From Salvia splendens (lineage: Eukaryota > Streptophyta > Magnoliopsida > Lamiales > Lamiaceae): a stretch of DNA of 64,000 nt. The translations under genes and the position numbers were made by a program. The stretch is from contig NC_056037.1 in assembly GCF_004379255.2 (NCBI RefSeq), forward strand, positions 18,176,902 through 18,240,901. The letters run 5' to 3'. This document shows, piece by piece, positions 61,796 to 64,000 of this stretch. Below the pieces are notes generated by a model. It was given only the letters and a program-made list of their open reading frames with translations, was not told the DNA's origin and did not search any database. Positions within the stretch are counted from its first letter, which is position 1; each line of letters starts with the position of its first letter.

Positions 61796-64000
61796 AAGAA
61801 TAACATTAAAACTCCATTGACTAAAATCCAAAAATAGTGTCAATATGATTAATTGAAACAACTATAATTTGATAGTCTAGACAACTCTCGATATATGAGG
61901 CTCATATTTGGATTTATTTGAGTGTTTATCTGTACGATTCATGTTTGGCAGTTAGGCCCATCGCGACCAGCGTTGAATTAATTCATTTGCTAATTAGATG
62001 AAAATGGTGAGTTAACATCTCACTCCGATATCCAAAACTACTTTAATTGTCTTGTGTTATCACCAATCACCATGACACAATAAATAAGCTAGTAAAAATT
62101 AAAATATGTCCTTTTTACACATGTTTTTGTTGAATAATATTAATATTTGAGAAGTTGTTATCCATATTCATAATACATGAGTATGGTAGCACATTACAAC
62201 AGAAGATGGGAGATGGAGGTTGATTTTAAGATGCGAACAATTACAACTTACCTACAAAGATTTTGACATGTTTTAAACTACATATTTCAGGGTTAGAAGT
62301 AAATGTGTGAATCCAACTTATGCGTGACGCCAGACAGACATGCCCTCGGTTGAAAATGTCTTCGGGCTTTAACCCGTGGTTGAAAAATGAGAGAGAATAA
62401 GAAAAAATGGTTGAAACGACGAGCCACATTATTATAAGTCATAAATAATTAAGTAGGAGTAATTAATTGTGAGAGAATTATAAATAAATAAATAAATAAA
62501 GACAACTATAGTGGACGAATTTATTTTAATAAAATAAACATGACCCACCTATGTTCAGATGCGATTATTTACTTAACAAACCTCTCAGCCCAACAAAGTC
62601 CAGCCCAGCAAGGGAGCCCAAACTTACACTATATACAGTATCACACGATTTTTGAATTGAGAATTTTACTTTGCAAAGTTAATTTTATATTCGAAAATGA
62701 AAGGTGACTTAGTTGGTAATACATTTCAAATCTTCAATTTAGATCTAAATTGAAGATTCAAATATGGTTAACAAGAAATCATTATTGATTTTATAAAGAA
62801 AATTTAATTTATAAGTATTTCAAATAAAAAGATATGCAATGTTTTTAAAGAATTATTTATCAATAAGTTACTGTAGTATTTTTACCATTTTCTAGTTTTT
62901 TACACTAACATTAAATTATTCTAGAAATGAATGAACTATGAATTTCATTTAGAAATAATTAGCGTGACATAATTTTCAATGTTGTTTAATTGTTCTCCTG
63001 AATTAAAAGGGAAATCTTTTATCAAAATGTTTTATTGATTTCTCCTAAAAAGCACTTCACCGACACGCGTTTATCCTGAGGCATAATTAGTGGGAACATA
63101 AATTTTATACTATTCCGAAATTGAATTTGTCACATTATTCATATCAACAAAGGTCTTTATTTGGTCGAGATTCACGTGTCCTTTCCGTAAAGGGTAATCC
63201 ACTCAAAATTTCTCACCTTCAAATTTCAACCACATCATTATGCATTTTTCATGTTTTACTAATTTCTTCACTCCAAATTTTCGAAGCCATCTTAATTTCA
63301 TTATTCAATAATCTCGGTTATAATTCAATTTTAAAATTTATCAATATATATAATTTTCCTTTATGTTTTTGTTATAATAAAATTAAATTAATTTCATGAA
63401 TAAATTATATTTGAAATCTACAAGGAGAAGAAAATCAATAAAGGAAAATCTGCCTAGAAAAAAAATAAAAATGAATGAAAGAAATAAAGAAAAAGGAAAA
63501 AAACATTTAAAAATGTGGTGCATGACAGATAAGCTTGTTTTTGCCCCATCTACATGTAATAACAGCCGAACTCCTTCTCTACATGTAATTTAAAATTAAA
63601 TTAATTTCCTCTATATATGCCCCTCCTCTAATTCTTAAAATATCTTTATATGTATTTTTGCCCCATCTACATGTAATAATCTTCTTATTAAATACTTGTT
63701 TAATAAGCTTGTTACTTTTAATGTGGGATAATTAGTCTCTTAAATAATCTCATGAGTTCTCTCATAGCTCAGTTAATTAGCTCGCACTTTTACGCAATTT
63801 TAATTCACTATTTCTCACTCACCGGGAATCGGATTTGAGAAAATGAATATACCACGGTCATCTACTACGTACGGAGATTGACGCTATATCATTTAATTGC
63901 ACAAAATTAAATGTCTCGTTGAAATTATTATTGGTCAAAGTCCATTGACCGGGAATACGATTCCAACATTTTGAATATATGATCTTTAAGAGCAGGATTA
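61796..64000. other. AT-rich intergenic DNA to the right edge
   Basis: No gene, RNA or clear mobile element was found. A short direct repeat is listed at 63538-63679. A tRNA-like phrase near 63757 was rejected. Confidence 0.5.
63538..63679. repeat. 25-bp direct repeat, 117 bp apart
   Basis: TTTTTGCCCCATCTACATGTAATAA occurs in full at 63538-63562 and 63655-63679 (the second half, CTACATGTAAT, is also seen at 63579). It may be the trace of an old insertion or local duplication. Confidence 0.8.

Noticed and set aside
63750..63830. tRNA-like phrase TAGCTCAGTTAATTAGCTCG
   Set aside because: It resembles a D arm, but no matching acceptor stem, anticodon arm or GGTTCGA T arm follows at the right spacing.

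Overview
The window is nuclear DNA of a flowering plant, most probably a eudicot. It has AT-rich intergenic DNA, short GT-AG introns, a plant-specific TDY-type MAP kinase, a plant UDP-rhamnose synthase, many Stowaway-like MITEs opening with CTCC(A/C)TCCGTC, and Athila, copia, PIF/Harbinger and hAT elements. Species cannot be fixed from the sequence. About 8 kb at the left carries host genes and more than half of the window is transposable-element DNA.

Host genes, all on the minus strand: an RHM-type UDP-rhamnose synthase cut by the left edge (1-691, with a probable 5'-UTR intron and a TC-microsatellite leader); a broken gene of a plant secreted family of unknown function (3181-5787); a small PHD/extended-PHD protein with an EAR-like motif (11943-12927); and a complete ten-exon MAP kinase of the MPK18/19/20 clade (16471-21262, 633 codons).

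Mobile DNA: two PIF/Harbinger elements with decayed transposase (9296-11720 and 13319-15268); a minus-strand Ty1/copia element with both LTRs, tRNA-iMet PBS and TSD ATAGT (22354-27913); a hAT MITE with 8-bp TSD (29329-29913); several Stowaway MITEs, one nested in another; and a very large nest at 31888-61792. In that nest a third Harbinger element was split by a 27.4-kb Athila-like Ty3 element (TSD CACGT, 1490-bp LTRs, tRNA-Asp PBS). The Athila interior holds a direct tandem duplication of about 10.0 kb (gag tail, pol, 3' ORF and 3' noncoding DNA). The second copy was then hit by a 2.8-kb non-autonomous LTR element (TSD AATTC) carrying pentatricopeptide-repeat gene fragments. A hAT MITE sits in the right part of the Harbinger host.

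The most unusual signals are: the internal tandem duplication, made after the reverse transcriptase was already broken; a dispersed 12-bp palindrome-like motif (TACTGRYCAGTA) found about 30 times in the single-copy part of the Athila element, including an inverted pair upstream of its TATA box; an array of hairpins in its 3' noncoding region; PPR fragments in the nested element; and a perfect 15-bp inverted repeat spanning the MAP-kinase core promoter.
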